A stretch of 64,000 nucleotides of DNA from Chryseobacterium indologenes (GCA_016025055.1 CP065590.1:2480001-2544000), one strand, 5' to 3'. Positions 20,488 through 29,847 are shown, counted from the first letter of the stretch. Program-made: numbers and translations. The notes: a model not told the origin generated them from the sequence alone.

Positions 20488-21846
20488 TTAAGCGTTCTTT
20501 TCAACAGCCGGGATAGGATCTGCATAATGCGCTAATCCGTAATTTTGAGTTTGAGATAACTCGGGGTTTTTCACGTGCCACTCAAATTCATCTCTGAAGT
20601 GACGGATGGCTGCTGCGACCGGCCAAGCTGCTGCATCACCCAATGGGCAAATGGTATTTCCTTCGATTTTTCTCTGGATATCCCAAAGAAGATCGATATC
20701 TTCCATTTTTCCTTCTCCTTTTTCAATTTTTTTCAGGATTTTGTACATCCATCCTGTACCTTCACGGCAAGGTGTACATTGTCCGCAACTTTCGTGGTTG
20801 TAGAATCTTGCCAATGTCATGGTGTGATCTACAATACACTGGTCTTCATCTAAAACAATGAAACCTCCTGAACCCATCATTGTTCCGGTAGCGAAACCAC
20901 CGTCAGCTAATGATTCATAGTTCATATATCTCGGCTCTCCGTTCACTGTTCTCAACAATAAGTTTGCTGGAACAATTGGAACAGAACTTCCTCCTGGAAT
21001 ACAGGCCTTTAATCTTTTTCCGTCTTTAATACCTCCACAGTATTCATCAGAGTAGATGAATTCTTCTACCGTGATGGTCATATCGATTTCGTAGACACCC
21101 GGTTTGTTGATGTTTCCACAAGCAGAAATCAATTTCGTACCTGTAGATCTACCGACACCGATTTTAGCATACTCAGCACCAGTAATATCAATGATTGGAA
21201 CGATTGCCGCGATAGACTCAACGTTGTTTACTACCGTTGGTCTTTCCCAAAGACCTTTTACAGCCGGGAATGGTGGTTTTAATCTTGGGTTACCTCTTTT
21301 TCCTTCAAGGGATTCAAGCAATGCAGTTTCTTCACCGCAGATGTATGCTCCACCACCTCTTTGTACGTAGATTTCAAGATCGAAACCTGTTCCTAAAATA
21401 TTTTTACCTAAAAATCCTGCTGCCTTAGCTTCTTCAATGGCTTCTTCAAGGATATCCGGAATCCATGAATATTCTCCACGGATGTAGATATAAGAAGTGT
21501 TGGAACCTAAACAGTAAGATGAAATCAGCATTCCTTCGATCAACAGGTGAGGAAGAAATTCCATCAGATATCTGTCCTTGAATGTTCCGGGTTCAGATTC
21601 ATCCGCATTGACTACAAGGTGTCTTGGAACACCTTCAGGTTTTGCCAAAAAGCTCCATTTCATCCCTGTCGGGAATCCAGCTCCACCACGACCTCTTAAT
21701 CCTGAAGTTTTTACTTCTTCCAGGATTTCGTCAGGAGTCATTTTCAAGGCTTTTTCAGCTGCTGTGTAACCTCCCTGTTTACGGTATGTTTCAAAGTAGC
21801 GGATACCTTCTATATGTGCGTCTTTAAGTAAAAGTTTTTTACTCAT
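20488..21846 (-). CDS. nuoF: NADH-quinone oxidoreductase subunit F (NADH/FMN binding)
   Basis: A 452-residue NADH-oxidising subunit. The FMN/NADH site shows GLRGRGGAGFPTGMKW and RGGGAYICGEETALLESLEG; the N3 4Fe-4S cluster uses ESCGQCTPCREG plus the distal Cys in GNTICPLGDAAAWP. The length is standard. It works with NuoE and NuoG as the electron-input module, and is followed after 5 bp by the outer-membrane protein gene. Confidence 0.97.
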   Translation of the reverse strand: MSKKLLLKDAHIEGIRYFETYRKQGGYTAAEKALKMTPDEILEEVKTSGLRGRGGAGFPTGMKWSFLAKPEGVPRHLVVNADESEPGTFKDRYLMEFLPHLLIEGMLISSYCLGSNTSYIYIRGEYSWIPDILEEAIEEAKAAGFLGKNILGTGFDLEIYVQRGGGAYICGEETALLESLEGKRGNPRLKPPFPAVKGLWERPTVVNNVESIAAIVPIIDITGAEYAKIGVGRSTGTKLISACGNINKPGVYEIDMTITVEEFIYSDEYCGGIKDGKRLKACIPGGSSVPIVPANLLLRTVNGEPRYMNYESLADGGFATGTMMGSGGFIVLDEDQCIVDHTMTLARFYNHESCGQCTPCREGTGWMYKILKKIEKGEGKMEDIDLLWDIQRKIEGNTICPLGDAAAWPVAAAIRHFRDEFEWHVKNPELSQTQNYGLAHYADPIPAVEKNA

Positions 21847-21948
21847 TGTTTATTATGCTTTTCGCTATCGGCTTTGGGCTTCTAGCTTTTATAATTATTA
21901 AAAAAATTAACTGAGTTTACATCCAAAATTCGGGATCCAAAATCTTTA
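21847..21948. repeat. nuoE-nuoF spacer with GCTTTNGGCTT-type degenerate repeat
   Basis: About 100 bp without an ORF. It contains TATGCTTTTCGCTATCGGCTTTGGGCTTCTAGCTTTT, an iteration of a GCTTT(a/g)GGCT-like word also seen between nuoC and nuoD and just before nuoG. Confidence 0.5.
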
Positions 21949-22458
21949 TTAGTCTAAAGCAACCTGTCCCTGTCTGCAAAGTTCAAGGATTTCGTCTACT
22001 TTTTCTATTGTTAAATTTTCATGAAAGAACTTTCCAAGCTGCATCATGGGTGCATAACCACACGCTCCAAGACATTCAGCAGGCTTTAAGGTGAACATAC
22101 CGTCTTCAGTAGTTTCTCCGTCCTTAATGTTCAGTTTTGTTCTGATATGGTCAAGGATTTTTTCGCTTCCACAAACCATACAAGGTCCGGTTCTGCAAAC
22201 TTCCAGAACATATTTACCTACCGGCTTCATATTGAACATGGTATAGAAAGTAGCCACTTCATATACTTCAATCGGTTTGATACTTAATAGTCCGGCAACA
22301 TAATCCATCACAGGAACATCTAACCATCCTCCGAATTCTTTCTGCGCCAAGTGAAGTACGGGAAGAAGAGCAGATTTCTGTCTTCCTTCAGGATATCTTG
22401 CGATAATTTTGTGTACCTGTGCTAAACTTTCCGGTTTAAAAGCTATTGTTTCGCTCAT
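21949..22458 (-). CDS. nuoE: NADH-quinone oxidoreductase subunit E
   Basis: A thioredoxin-fold 2Fe-2S subunit of about 169 residues, from the ATG at 22458 (MSETIAFKPE); an in-frame ATG 24 bases upstream is less likely because it adds an unusual MFFNLYKK leader. The N1a cluster ligands are in CRTGPCMVCGS and CLGACGYAPMM. It partners NuoF in NADH oxidation. Confidence 0.96.
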   Translation of the reverse strand: MSETIAFKPESLAQVHKIIARYPEGRQKSALLPVLHLAQKEFGGWLDVPVMDYVAGLLSIKPIEVYEVATFYTMFNMKPVGKYVLEVCRTGPCMVCGSEKILDHIRTKLNIKDGETTEDGMFTLKPAECLGACGYAPMMQLGKFFHENLTIEKVDEILELCRQGQVALD

Positions 22459-22584
22459 TTTTTTATATAGATTAAAGAACAAAGAACCAAGAAAAAAGAC
22501 TTTTTGATTCGTGATCTAAATTCATTTTTATTTAATTTGAAGAAAGTCTTTATTCTTTCCTCTTTTATCTTTTTGTCTGTTATA

Positions 22585-23808
22585 TTATGCGTCTAATTCT
22601 CCCGCAATAATATTCATACTACACATCGTTACAATGGCATCCGAAATTACAGAACCTGTAATCATTTCAGGATATGCCTGATAGTAGATGAAACATGGTC
22701 TTCTGAAGTGAAGTCTGTAAGGGCTTCTTCCTCCGTCACTCACAAGATAGAAACCTAATTCTCCGTTTCCACCTTCTACAGCATGGTAAACTTCTCCTTT
22801 AGGTACATCAGTTTCTCCCATTACAATTTTGAAGTGGTAGATCAAAGCTTCCATTTTCTGATATACATCTGCTTTTTCAGGAAGATAGAAATCAGGAACA
22901 TCCGCGTGGAATGGCCCTTCAGGAAGGTTTTCGTATGCTTGTTTGATAATTTTAATAGATTCCCAGATTTCCTGTTGACGAACCATGAAACGGTCGTAAG
23001 TATCTCCTGAAGTTCCTACAGGAATAATGAAGTCGAAATCCTGGTATGAAGAATAAGGTTGTGCAACTCTCACATCATAATCTACACCTGCTGCACGTAA
23101 GTTTGGACCTGTAAACCCGTAGCTTAATGCTCTTTCTGCTGAAATAGCTCCTGTACCGATGGTTCTGTCCATGAAAATTCTGTTTCTTTCTAATAGGGTA
23201 CAGAATTCTTTGAATCTTGGTGGGAAAGTCTTTAAAAAGTCTTTCAATAACTCATGGAACTTAGGAGTGAAATCTCTTTCAAATCCTCCGATTCTTCCCA
23301 TGTTAGTCGTCATTCTTGCTCCACAGATCTGCTCATACATATCATAAATACGTTCTCTTTCAATGAACATGTAAGTAAGACCAGTAATCGCTCCTGAGTC
23401 CATTCCGGTTACCCCGTTACAGATCAGGTGGTCACCGATTCTCGCTAGTTCCATTAAGATAACACGCATATAGTCTACACGTTTTGGAACTTGAACGCCA
23501 ATCAGCTTTTCTACTGTCATGTGCCAACCTAAATTGTTGATCGGTGCAGAACAGTAATTCATACGGTCAGTAAGGGTAGTGATCTGAGAATAATTTCTTC
23601 TTTCAGAAATTTTCTCAAATGCTCTGTGGATATATCCTACCGTTTGCTCAGCATGAAGGATTCTTTCTCCATCCATCGTTAAGACGTTCTGGAAGATTCC
23701 GTGAGTAGCAGGGTGGGTAGGTCCTAGATTCAGGGTATACAATTGCCCGTCAATCTGTTCCTTGCTTTCGTACTGGTTAAGTATATTGGATAATGAGTTA
23801 TCTTTCAT
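22585..23808 (-). CDS. nuoD: NADH-quinone oxidoreductase subunit D
   Basis: A 407-residue 49-kDa-type subunit that lines the quinone site with NuoB. The LGPTHPATHG motif carries the conserved quinone-site His residues; RRNYSQITTLTDRMNY and GRIGGFERD are also diagnostic. NuoC and NuoD are separate genes here, unlike the fused NuoCD of enterobacteria. Confidence 0.97.
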   Translation of the reverse strand: MKDNSLSNILNQYESKEQIDGQLYTLNLGPTHPATHGIFQNVLTMDGERILHAEQTVGYIHRAFEKISERRNYSQITTLTDRMNYCSAPINNLGWHMTVEKLIGVQVPKRVDYMRVILMELARIGDHLICNGVTGMDSGAITGLTYMFIERERIYDMYEQICGARMTTNMGRIGGFERDFTPKFHELLKDFLKTFPPRFKEFCTLLERNRIFMDRTIGTGAISAERALSYGFTGPNLRAAGVDYDVRVAQPYSSYQDFDFIIPVGTSGDTYDRFMVRQQEIWESIKIIKQAYENLPEGPFHADVPDFYLPEKADVYQKMEALIYHFKIVMGETDVPKGEVYHAVEGGNGELGFYLVSDGGRSPYRLHFRRPCFIYYQAYPEMITGSVISDAIVTMCSMNIIAGELDA

Positions 23809-23883
23809 AATTTAAATGCTTTAGGCTATAGGCTTTAGGCTTTAAGCGTATGGCTTGCTGCTTTCTGCTTATTGCATTATTTT
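23809..23883. repeat. nuoC-nuoD spacer built of GCTTTAGGCTATAGGCTTTAGGC words
   Basis: Most of the 75-bp spacer is an imperfect iteration of GCTTTAGGC / GGCTATAG / GCTT(g/t)CTGCTT. It is non-coding and its role is unknown. Confidence 0.6.
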
Positions 23884-24378
23884 TTATCTTCCGAACATAT
23901 TATCATCCTTGTCGGTTCTTGTACCGTCTTCAAGTCGATATTCTTTCAACATTGGGTGGTATCCGAGATCTTCCATATTTAAAATAGGTCTGAGATCCGG
24001 GTGTCCCTTGAATTTAATCCCGTAAAAGTCATAAGTCTCTCTTTCCATCCAATTGGCACCGGCATATAATTCAACGAGAGAATCCACTTCAATATTTTCT
24101 CTGGACATAAAGATTTTCAGACGTAATCTGAAATTGGCCATCATATTATGTAAATGATATACAACACCAATCTCCTTGTCCGGGAATTCCGGGTAATGAA
24201 TACCGCAGATATCTGTAAGGAAATTAAATTCCAGTGATGAGTCCTTAAGATAGTGGATGATCTTTTTGATATCTTCTTTCTTTACTTCAATGGTCAGCAT
24301 CCCATAAGGTTCTGAACTTGAAATAACAGATTCCGGAAATTCTCTTGTGATTGCTTCTAATACAAATTCGTTTGTCAT
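23884..24378 (-). CDS. nuoC: NADH-quinone oxidoreductase subunit C
   Basis: A 164-residue 30-kDa-type subunit of the peripheral arm. The family signature is the C-terminal ERETYDFYGIKFKGHPDLRPIL, preceded by the alpha/beta domain with FNFLTDICGIHYPE. It begins 6 bp after nuoB, so it is coupled to it. Confidence 0.97.
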   Translation of the reverse strand: MTNEFVLEAITREFPESVISSSEPYGMLTIEVKKEDIKKIIHYLKDSSLEFNFLTDICGIHYPEFPDKEIGVVYHLHNMMANFRLRLKIFMSRENIEVDSLVELYAGANWMERETYDFYGIKFKGHPDLRPILNMEDLGYHPMLKEYRLEDGTRTDKDDNMFGR

Positions 24379-24384
24379 TTCCGT

Positions 24385-24945
24385 TTAGTTGCTTATGTTG
24401 TAAGAATCTAATAGTTTCTGATACTCAGGCATATCTCTTCTTCTGATGCTTTCGCTTTCTGCAAGAGCTTGTACCTGCATTACCCCTTCAATGATCTGTT
24501 CAGGTCTTGGAGGGCATCCCGGAACATAGACGTCTACAGGAATGATTTTATCAATCCCCTGAAGTACGGAATACGTATCAAAAATACCACCACTGGAAGC
24601 ACATGCTCCTACAGCTACTACCCATTTAGGTTCAGCCATCTGGGTGTATACTTCTTTTAGGACCGGACCTAGTTTCTTTGATATAGTTCCGCAAACCATC
24701 AGCATATCTGCTTGTCTTGGGGAGAAAGAGTTTCTTTCCATACCAAATCTTGATGCATCATAGGTAGGGTTCAGGGTAGCCATGAACTCAATACCACAAC
24801 AAGAAGTAGCAAATGGCAATGGCCAAAGTGAAAACTTTCTTGCCATTCCGATTACACTGCTCAGTTTTGTTGCGAAAAACCCTTCTCCTTCATATCCTTC
24901 GGGAGCAGGTGCATCTGTTCTTATTACTGGTTTTTTATCTGACAT
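24385..24945 (-). CDS. nuoB: NADH-quinone oxidoreductase subunit B
   Basis: A 186-residue subunit carrying the terminal N2 4Fe-4S cluster. The tandem cysteines in FATSCCGIEFMA and the later Cys in VGACASSGG and VPGCPPRPE are the expected ligands. It hands electrons to quinone at the NuoD interface. Confidence 0.97.
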   Translation of the reverse strand: MSDKKPVIRTDAPAPEGYEGEGFFATKLSSVIGMARKFSLWPLPFATSCCGIEFMATLNPTYDASRFGMERNSFSPRQADMLMVCGTISKKLGPVLKEVYTQMAEPKWVVAVGACASSGGIFDTYSVLQGIDKIIPVDVYVPGCPPRPEQIIEGVMQVQALAESESIRRRDMPEYQKLLDSYNISN

Positions 24946-25046
24946 TTTTAGTAAATATTTAAAGATTAAAATATTTAAAGATTAAAAAAAATAAGATCTT
25001 GGAAATCTTTAAACTACTTAAATACATTCAATCTTTTAATTAAAAT

Positions 25047-25418
25047 TTATTTATCCCAATCGAGCGCACCACGTTTCCAGACATAGAAAAATGCCATGAA
25101 GAAAATGGCTACGAATGTAAGCACTGCCAGGAATCCTTCCATTCCGAATTCTCTGAAGTTTACAGCGTAGGGATAAAAAAATACGATTTCAATATCGAAT
25201 AGTACGAACAATACCGCAGTCAGGAAGTACTTGATAGAAAACGGTGTTCTTGCATTTCCTTCAACAGGAACTCCACATTCCCAGCTTTGGTTTTTTACAG
25301 AGTTTCCTTTTTTCTGCTGTGGCCCCAAGAAATGTGCCCCAAGCAAAGAAACCGCTACAAATCCTACTGCTACACCAGCCTGGATAAGGATTGGAATATA
25401 ACTTTCAGGTAAATTCAT
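25047..25418 (-). CDS. nuoA: NADH-quinone oxidoreductase subunit A
   Basis: A 123-residue three-helix membrane subunit (ND3 homologue). The conserved loop SWECGVPVEGNAR contains the flexible-loop Cys, and FDIEIVFFYPYAV the conserved acidic pair in helix 2. It is the first gene of the operon; a -7 promoter element lies just upstream. Confidence 0.97.
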   Translation of the reverse strand: MNLPESYIPILIQAGVAVGFVAVSLLGAHFLGPQQKKGNSVKNQSWECGVPVEGNARTPFSIKYFLTAVLFVLFDIEIVFFYPYAVNFREFGMEGFLAVLTFVAIFFMAFFYVWKRGALDWDK

Positions 25419-25441
25419 TTTTGCATTATTATCTCAATTTG

Positions 25442-25449
25442 CAAATTTA
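25442..25449 (-). promoter_or_regulatory. Probable -7 element of the nuo operon promoter
   Basis: On the minus strand the sequence is TAAATTTG, an exact TAnnTTTG match, about 24 bp before the nuoA ATG. No good TTTG is seen at the usual upstream spacing, so the call rests on the -7 element alone. Confidence 0.5.
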
Positions 25450-25540
25450 GCGAATAAACAAGAAAGCATGAAATTTATCAGCTTAAAAGTAGGCTGAAAA
25501 TAAGGAAAACCGATAATTTAGAATCAATAAAAATAACAGG

Positions 25541-25717
25541 TTATTTCTTCATTTTTTTAAGAAGAGAGTAGGCCATAAATGCAATATATCCAAAGAGTAT
25601 ACTGGCAAAAAGGATGTTGATTACGGTATTCGTTTTATCATCCTGAGATTGGAAAAAGAAGTTGTAAACAATGAATCCGGTAATTAAAATGGCGAAAATG
25701 ACAAGCTGTGGTTTCAT
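25541..25717 (-). CDS. Small two-helix membrane protein
   Basis: A 58-residue ORF from ATG at 25717 to TAA at 25541. It has two hydrophobic segments (LVIFAILITGFIVYNFFF and TVINILFASILFGYIAFMAY) joined by a short polar turn (QSQDDKTN), and a basic end (LLKKMKK). The pattern fits a small inner-membrane protein with both ends on the cytoplasmic side. It lies between the GNAT gene and the nuo operon, all on the same strand. The coding-like pattern and good length make it credible; no function is recognised. Confidence 0.65.
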   Translation of the reverse strand: MKPQLVIFAILITGFIVYNFFFQSQDDKTNTVINILFASILFGYIAFMAYSLLKKMKK

Positions 25718-25770
25718 GAGGTGAACGTGTTTGAGGTGAATAGAGTTTTAGAGAGAAAACATGATGCTAT

Positions 25771-26909
25771 TTATTCATCATTTTGATTGATTTCCATGGA
25801 GTAGGTCCTTCTTCTCTTGTGATTCACAGGGTTATAATCTTGCCATAAAAGCTGGATGCTTTTGTTTTCTTCCAGTTCCGGGTTGGTTTCAAGGAACTTT
25901 ACGCCTTTTTTCTGAAAATATCCCAGATTTCTTTGAAAATAATAGAGGTAACCCCTCTTCTTTGGTAATCGGGATGAATACCGATCAGATAAAAGTTTGC
26001 CCTGTCGTTTTTCTTCCCTGCCTGTAAAAAATGCCACCAGCCAAACGGGAGTAATTTTCCGCCGGATTTTTGTAAAGCTTTTGAATAGGAAGGCATTGTG
26101 ATGGCGAATGAGATCAGATTATTGTTTTCATCCGCAATACACACGATAAAATCTTTATCGATGAGTTTGAAGTATTTTTCCTTGTACGTTTTTCTCTGCT
26201 CATCAGAAATAGGAGTGTAAGTGGATAGATGTTTATAAGTTTCATCCAATAAATCAAACATCGGATCTACATATTGAATGATCTCCTCTTTGTTTTTAAA
26301 TCGTAAAACCTTGAGCTTATATTTTTCAGAAATTAACTGATTAAATTTGTGGATTTTTTCAGGTAAGGTCTCCGGGAAAATAATTTCAAATTCTACCCAT
26401 TCCTTTTCTTTCACCAGTCCGAGTTTTTCCAGGTGTTTTGGGTAGTATTCGTGATTATAGATCCCAATCATTGTAGCCAGCTGGTCAAAGCCTTTAATGA
26501 GCATACCTGCTTTATCAAGATTAGTAAAGCCCATAGGCCCTTCAATAGTCCGGATGCTTTTTTCTTTAGCATAATCAATGGCTTTCTGGATTAATGCTTT
26601 TGAAACTTCATCATCATCTATAAAATCAATCCATCCGAAACGTACTTTCCGGATCCCTAATTCTTTTTCTTCTTTATGGTTGATAATAACAGCAATACGC
26701 CCTACAATCTTATCATTTTTATACGCCAAATACTGTTTCGCTTCAGAATATTGAAGGGCGGGATTTTCATCAGCATTCCATATATTTATTTCATCATTGA
26801 TAAAAGATGGAACAAAGTATGGATTATTTTTGTACAGATCCATAGGGAATCTTACGAATTGCTTCAGCTGACCGGCCGTTTTTACTTCAATAATTGAAAC
26901 TGTAGACAT
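25771..26909 (-). CDS. GNAT-family N-acetyltransferase-like protein (apparent frameshift)
   Basis: About 379 residues, starting at ATG 26909 (MSTVSIIEVKTA), preferred over an upstream in-frame ATG that would add a 30-residue hydrophobic, non-conserved leader. Visible are the N-terminal FVRFPMDLYKNNPYFVPS, the central EGPMGFTNLDKAGMLIKGFD and a GNAT acetyl-CoA site (LIGIHPDYQRRGVTSIIFKEI). The frame breaks at the T6 at 25906-25911; one more A on the coding strand continues as FRKKGVKFLETNPELEENKS to the stop at 25771. The family is widespread in Bacteroidota; its substrate is not known. Confidence 0.8.
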
Positions 26910-27013
26910 GTTCTTAAAGGTAAATTTGAGGACAAATATAAATAATAATATGGTATACTTTGGCACAGTTTTTATTTCATTATGGGTAAAAATGAACACA
27001 AAATCTATATAAA

Positions 27014-27724
27014 ATGGCGGGTTATTATATCATTATTGGAATTTCAATGCTGGTGAGCTGGTGGGTTTCATCGAGATTGAAATCGAAATTTGAATACTAT
27101 TCCAACGTACATCTCCGAAATGGACTTTCGGGCAAAGAAGTAGCGGAAAAAATGTTGAGAGATAACGGGATCAATGATGTTCAGGTAATATCAGTTCTCG
27201 GACAGTTGACGGACCACTATAATCCGGCAGATAAAACAGTAAACCTTTCGGAAGGAGTTTATATGCAGAGAAATGCAGCTGCTGCAGCTGTGGCAGCGCA
27301 CGAATGCGGACATGCAGTGCAACATGCTGTAGGATATTCTATGCTGAACCTTCGCTCTAAACTCGTTCCTATTGTTAATATTAGCTCTAATCTGATGCAG
27401 TTTGTTCTTATTGCAGGTATTGCGGTAATGGCAGCGTCCAGAAGTATTGAAAATCCAAATGGAAATACAACGGTTTTGGCCATTGGCGTTGCCATGTTTG
27501 CGGTAACCACTCTTTTTGCATTTGTAACATTACCTGTGGAGTATGATGCAAGCAATAGGGCTATGAAATGGCTTAAGGATACCGGAACTGTAACTGCTGA
27601 AGAATTTGTAGGCGTACAGGATAGTTTGAAATGGGCTGCCAGAACGTATGTGGTAGCAGCTTTAGGGTCTTTGGCTCAACTTCTTTATTGGGGCTCATTG
27701 CTCCTCGGAGGAAGAAGGGATTAA
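27014..27724 (+). CDS. Membrane zinc metallopeptidase (YugP / Zn_peptidase_2 family)
   Basis: A 236-residue protein with an N-terminal membrane anchor, the zinc-binding HECGH motif (His96-His100, in AAHECGHAVQHA), and two hydrophobic helices after it (MQFVLIAGIAVMAA and TVLAIGVAMFAVTTLFAFVTL). The downstream VEYDASNRAMKWL supplies the third-ligand region. The architecture matches the YugP/DUF family PF04298. Likely an inner-membrane protease with unknown substrates. It is convergent with and overlaps yigZ by 4 bp. Confidence 0.9.
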   Translation: MAGYYIIIGISMLVSWWVSSRLKSKFEYYSNVHLRNGLSGKEVAEKMLRDNGINDVQVISVLGQLTDHYNPADKTVNLSEGVYMQRNAAAAAVAAHECGHAVQHAVGYSMLNLRSKLVPIVNISSNLMQFVLIAGIAVMAASRSIENPNGNTTVLAIGVAMFAVTTLFAFVTLPVEYDASNRAMKWLKDTGTVTAEEFVGVQDSLKWAARTYVVAALGSLAQLLYWGSLLLGGRRD

Positions 27725-28323
27725 TCTTTAAATTCAAATGAAACATATTGCATCTCGGAGAGTTTTTCCGAGATGTTTTCTTTTTGTACCAGTTTTAGGG
27801 AGGCAGTGAGAGTACAATTTTCATTGGCGTCAAACTTGAGGACCTTCGCATCAAATTTAGATAATAAAGTGAATATTGTATTTTGTTGATTGAAGTTAAA
27901 CTGTATTTCGATTTCAGTTTCCAGTTCCCGTGTAATGATATGGGCTTCTTCAAGAGTGATTTTGGCAGACTCTTTATATGCTTTTACCAGGCCGGAGACC
28001 CCTAATTTGGTTCCTCCGTAATAACGTACGGAAATAACTAAAACATTGGTGATCTCGTTAGCCAATAATTGATTGTATATTGGTAGACCTGCACTTCCGG
28101 AAGGCTCGCCATCGTCATTGGCTCTATAGTTTTCCCCATTTAGCCCTATTCGGAATGCATAACAGTGATGGGTTGCTTTAGGATGTTCTTCCCGCACCTT
28201 TTCCAGCGCATTTTTCAATTCACTTTCATTGTTTACGGGGTAAGCAAATCCGATGAACTTGCTGCCTTTTTCTTTTAAAAGAGTATTTTCTATGGGTTTT
28301 TCTATGGTTTTGTATTCAAACAT
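27721..28323 (-). CDS. yigZ: YigZ/IMPACT family protein
   Basis: A 200-residue UPF0029-family protein. The N-terminal domain shows KGSKFIGFAYPV, HPKATHHCYAFR, the hallmark NDDGEPSGSAGLPI and VLVISVRYYGGTKLGVSGLVKAY; a smaller ferredoxin-like C-terminal domain follows. The family is related to eukaryotic IMPACT and is thought to bind nucleic acid or ribosomes; its bacterial role is unclear. Confidence 0.92.
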   Translation of the reverse strand: MFEYKTIEKPIENTLLKEKGSKFIGFAYPVNNESELKNALEKVREEHPKATHHCYAFRIGLNGENYRANDDGEPSGSAGLPIYNQLLANEITNVLVISVRYYGGTKLGVSGLVKAYKESAKITLEEAHIITRELETEIEIQFNFNQQNTIFTLLSKFDAKVLKFDANENCTLTASLKLVQKENISEKLSEMQYVSFEFKD

Positions 28324-28390
28324 TTCCTACTGCTGTTGATCCTGCAAATTTAAACTTTAGAATTTAGTATTGAACTACATTAAATAAAAA

Positions 28391-28408
28391 AGAGCACCGA
28401 AGTGCTCT
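28391..28408 (-). terminator. Terminator after the double-glycine peptide gene
   Basis: Perfect 7-bp stem (AGAGCAC / GTGCTCT) and four-base loop; on the minus strand it is followed by a run of T's. It lies 5 bp from the peptide stop. Confidence 0.85.
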
Positions 28409-28412
28409 GTTA

Positions 28413-28598
28413 TTAAACGCAAATTGATTTAAAATCTCCCTCTAACCAAGGTGGTGGACAACTCATATCATAAGGTTTTGGGCAACATTGTGCCTGTAAA
28501 CTTGGTGGATAGAAAGTACAGCACGTAGCTGGAGTAACTAATCCCCCACCAATGATCCTTCTCAAGTTTTGTCTTGTGATTCTCTTTTTGTTTTTCAT
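28413..28598 (-). CDS. Small Cys-rich peptide with double-glycine leader
   Basis: A 61-residue peptide. The basic leader MKNKKRITRQNLRRIIGGG ends in a Gly-Gly(-Gly) of the kind cut by C39 peptidase transporters; the remaining 42 residues hold six cysteines in CC, CC and single arrangements (ATCCTFYPPS, AQCCPKPYDMSCPPPW) and are rich in Pro. This matches the family of short bacteriocin-like peptides found in many copies in Chryseobacterium. No dedicated transporter is adjacent; the C39-type transporter at 58466-60656 is one candidate exporter. It is a monocistronic unit with its own terminator. Confidence 0.75.
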   Translation of the reverse strand: MKNKKRITRQNLRRIIGGGLVTPATCCTFYPPSLQAQCCPKPYDMSCPPPWLEGDFKSICV

Positions 28599-28812
28599 GG
28601 GTTTTAATTTATGTCTAGCTAATATATGTAAAATATTTCATTGCCAGGTGATAGAGCATGGATAATTTTATAAAATATTCACTGGTTTTAAAAATATCCT
28701 ATATAATATGATGATTTAGCTTTTTTTTTTGTAATAAAATAAAAGTTGAAATAATGATTTGAAAATAAAGGTAGCTTTGTCTTTATGATTAATTATGTTG
28801 ATAAGAAGATAT

Positions 28813-29847
28813 CTATATTATGTATTGTCTCCGGTAGTAGGTGATTATGTTGTCTCTGTACTCTTGCTTTTTATAGGGAATATAATTAAATTCCGGAGCT
28901 TTAGTTCCGTTTTCTAATATTAATCCTTCATTTTTAATGACGATGGCTTCGTCCCAAAGATCAGCATCAATAAATTGTTGAAGAGTAAAGCGCCCGCCTT
29001 CGATGATCACAGATTGTATTTGTTCTTTGTATAAGGCATTCATCAGATCCGGTAAAAAGTTTTCCTTATCAATTGTAATGAACTGAATATATTCTTGAGT
29101 CTCTTCCTTTACAGAATTAAAAATTAATGTTCTGGCTTCTTTGTTATAGAGTGAAAAATGTTCCGGAACTTTTAAATCAAAATCAATTAAAATCCTGACA
29201 GGATTTATACCTTCTACATTTCTGACCGTTAAACCCGGGTTGTCATTCAATGCGGTTTGAGTGCCTACCAAAATGGCATGTTCATCAGCTCTTACCTGAT
29301 GTACAAATTGATTCACTAAAGAATTCGAAATGGCAGCAGGCTTGAAATCTCGATCTAAAAATCCGTCACCGGATTCTGCCCATTTCAAAATGATATAAGG
29401 TCTTTTCTTTTCGTGGAAGGTAAAAAATCTCTTGTTGAGTTCAATGCATTCGTTTTCCAGAATTCCTGAAATGACTTCTATACCGGCTTCCTGAATAATC
29501 TTTTTTCCTTTTCCGTTAACCTTATCATGAGAATCCATGGCACCAATAACAACTTTTTTAAAACCTAATTCTTTTATTTTTAAAGCACAAGGAGGTGTTT
29601 TGCCATAATGGGCACAAGGTTCCAATGAAACGTAAATCGTAGATTCAGGGATGAGTTCTTTATTTTTTACAGAATTGATAGCGTTGATCTCAGCATGATT
29701 TTCTCCGGCTTTATGGTGATAACCTTCACCGATGATTTTTCCATCGTGAACAATTACACTTCCCACAAGAGGGTTGGGGTACGTTCTTCCCAGGGCTTTT
29801 TGAGCCAGCTCAATACATCTTTTAATATATAATTCGTCGTTGTTCAT
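28813..29847 (-). CDS. ribD: Bifunctional riboflavin biosynthesis deaminase/reductase RibD
   Basis: About 344 residues from ATG 29847 (MNNDELYIKRCIELA); an in-frame ATG 27 bases upstream is less likely. The deaminase domain has the zinc site HAEINAINS and EPCAHYGKTPPC. The reductase domain follows (RPYIILKWAESGDGFL, ILVGTQTALNDNPGLTVR, SVIIEGGRFTLQQFI). It converts the GTP cyclohydrolase II product through deamination and NADPH-dependent reduction in flavin synthesis. No other rib gene is nearby. Confidence 0.95.
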   Translation of the reverse strand: MNNDELYIKRCIELAQKALGRTYPNPLVGSVIVHDGKIIGEGYHHKAGENHAEINAINSVKNKELIPESTIYVSLEPCAHYGKTPPCALKIKELGFKKVVIGAMDSHDKVNGKGKKIIQEAGIEVISGILENECIELNKRFFTFHEKKRPYIILKWAESGDGFLDRDFKPAAISNSLVNQFVHQVRADEHAILVGTQTALNDNPGLTVRNVEGINPVRILIDFDLKVPEHFSLYNKEARTLIFNSVKEETQEYIQFITIDKENFLPDLMNALYKEQIQSVIIEGGRFTLQQFIDADLWDEAIVIKNEGLILENGTKAPEFNYIPYKKQEYRDNIITYYRRQYII

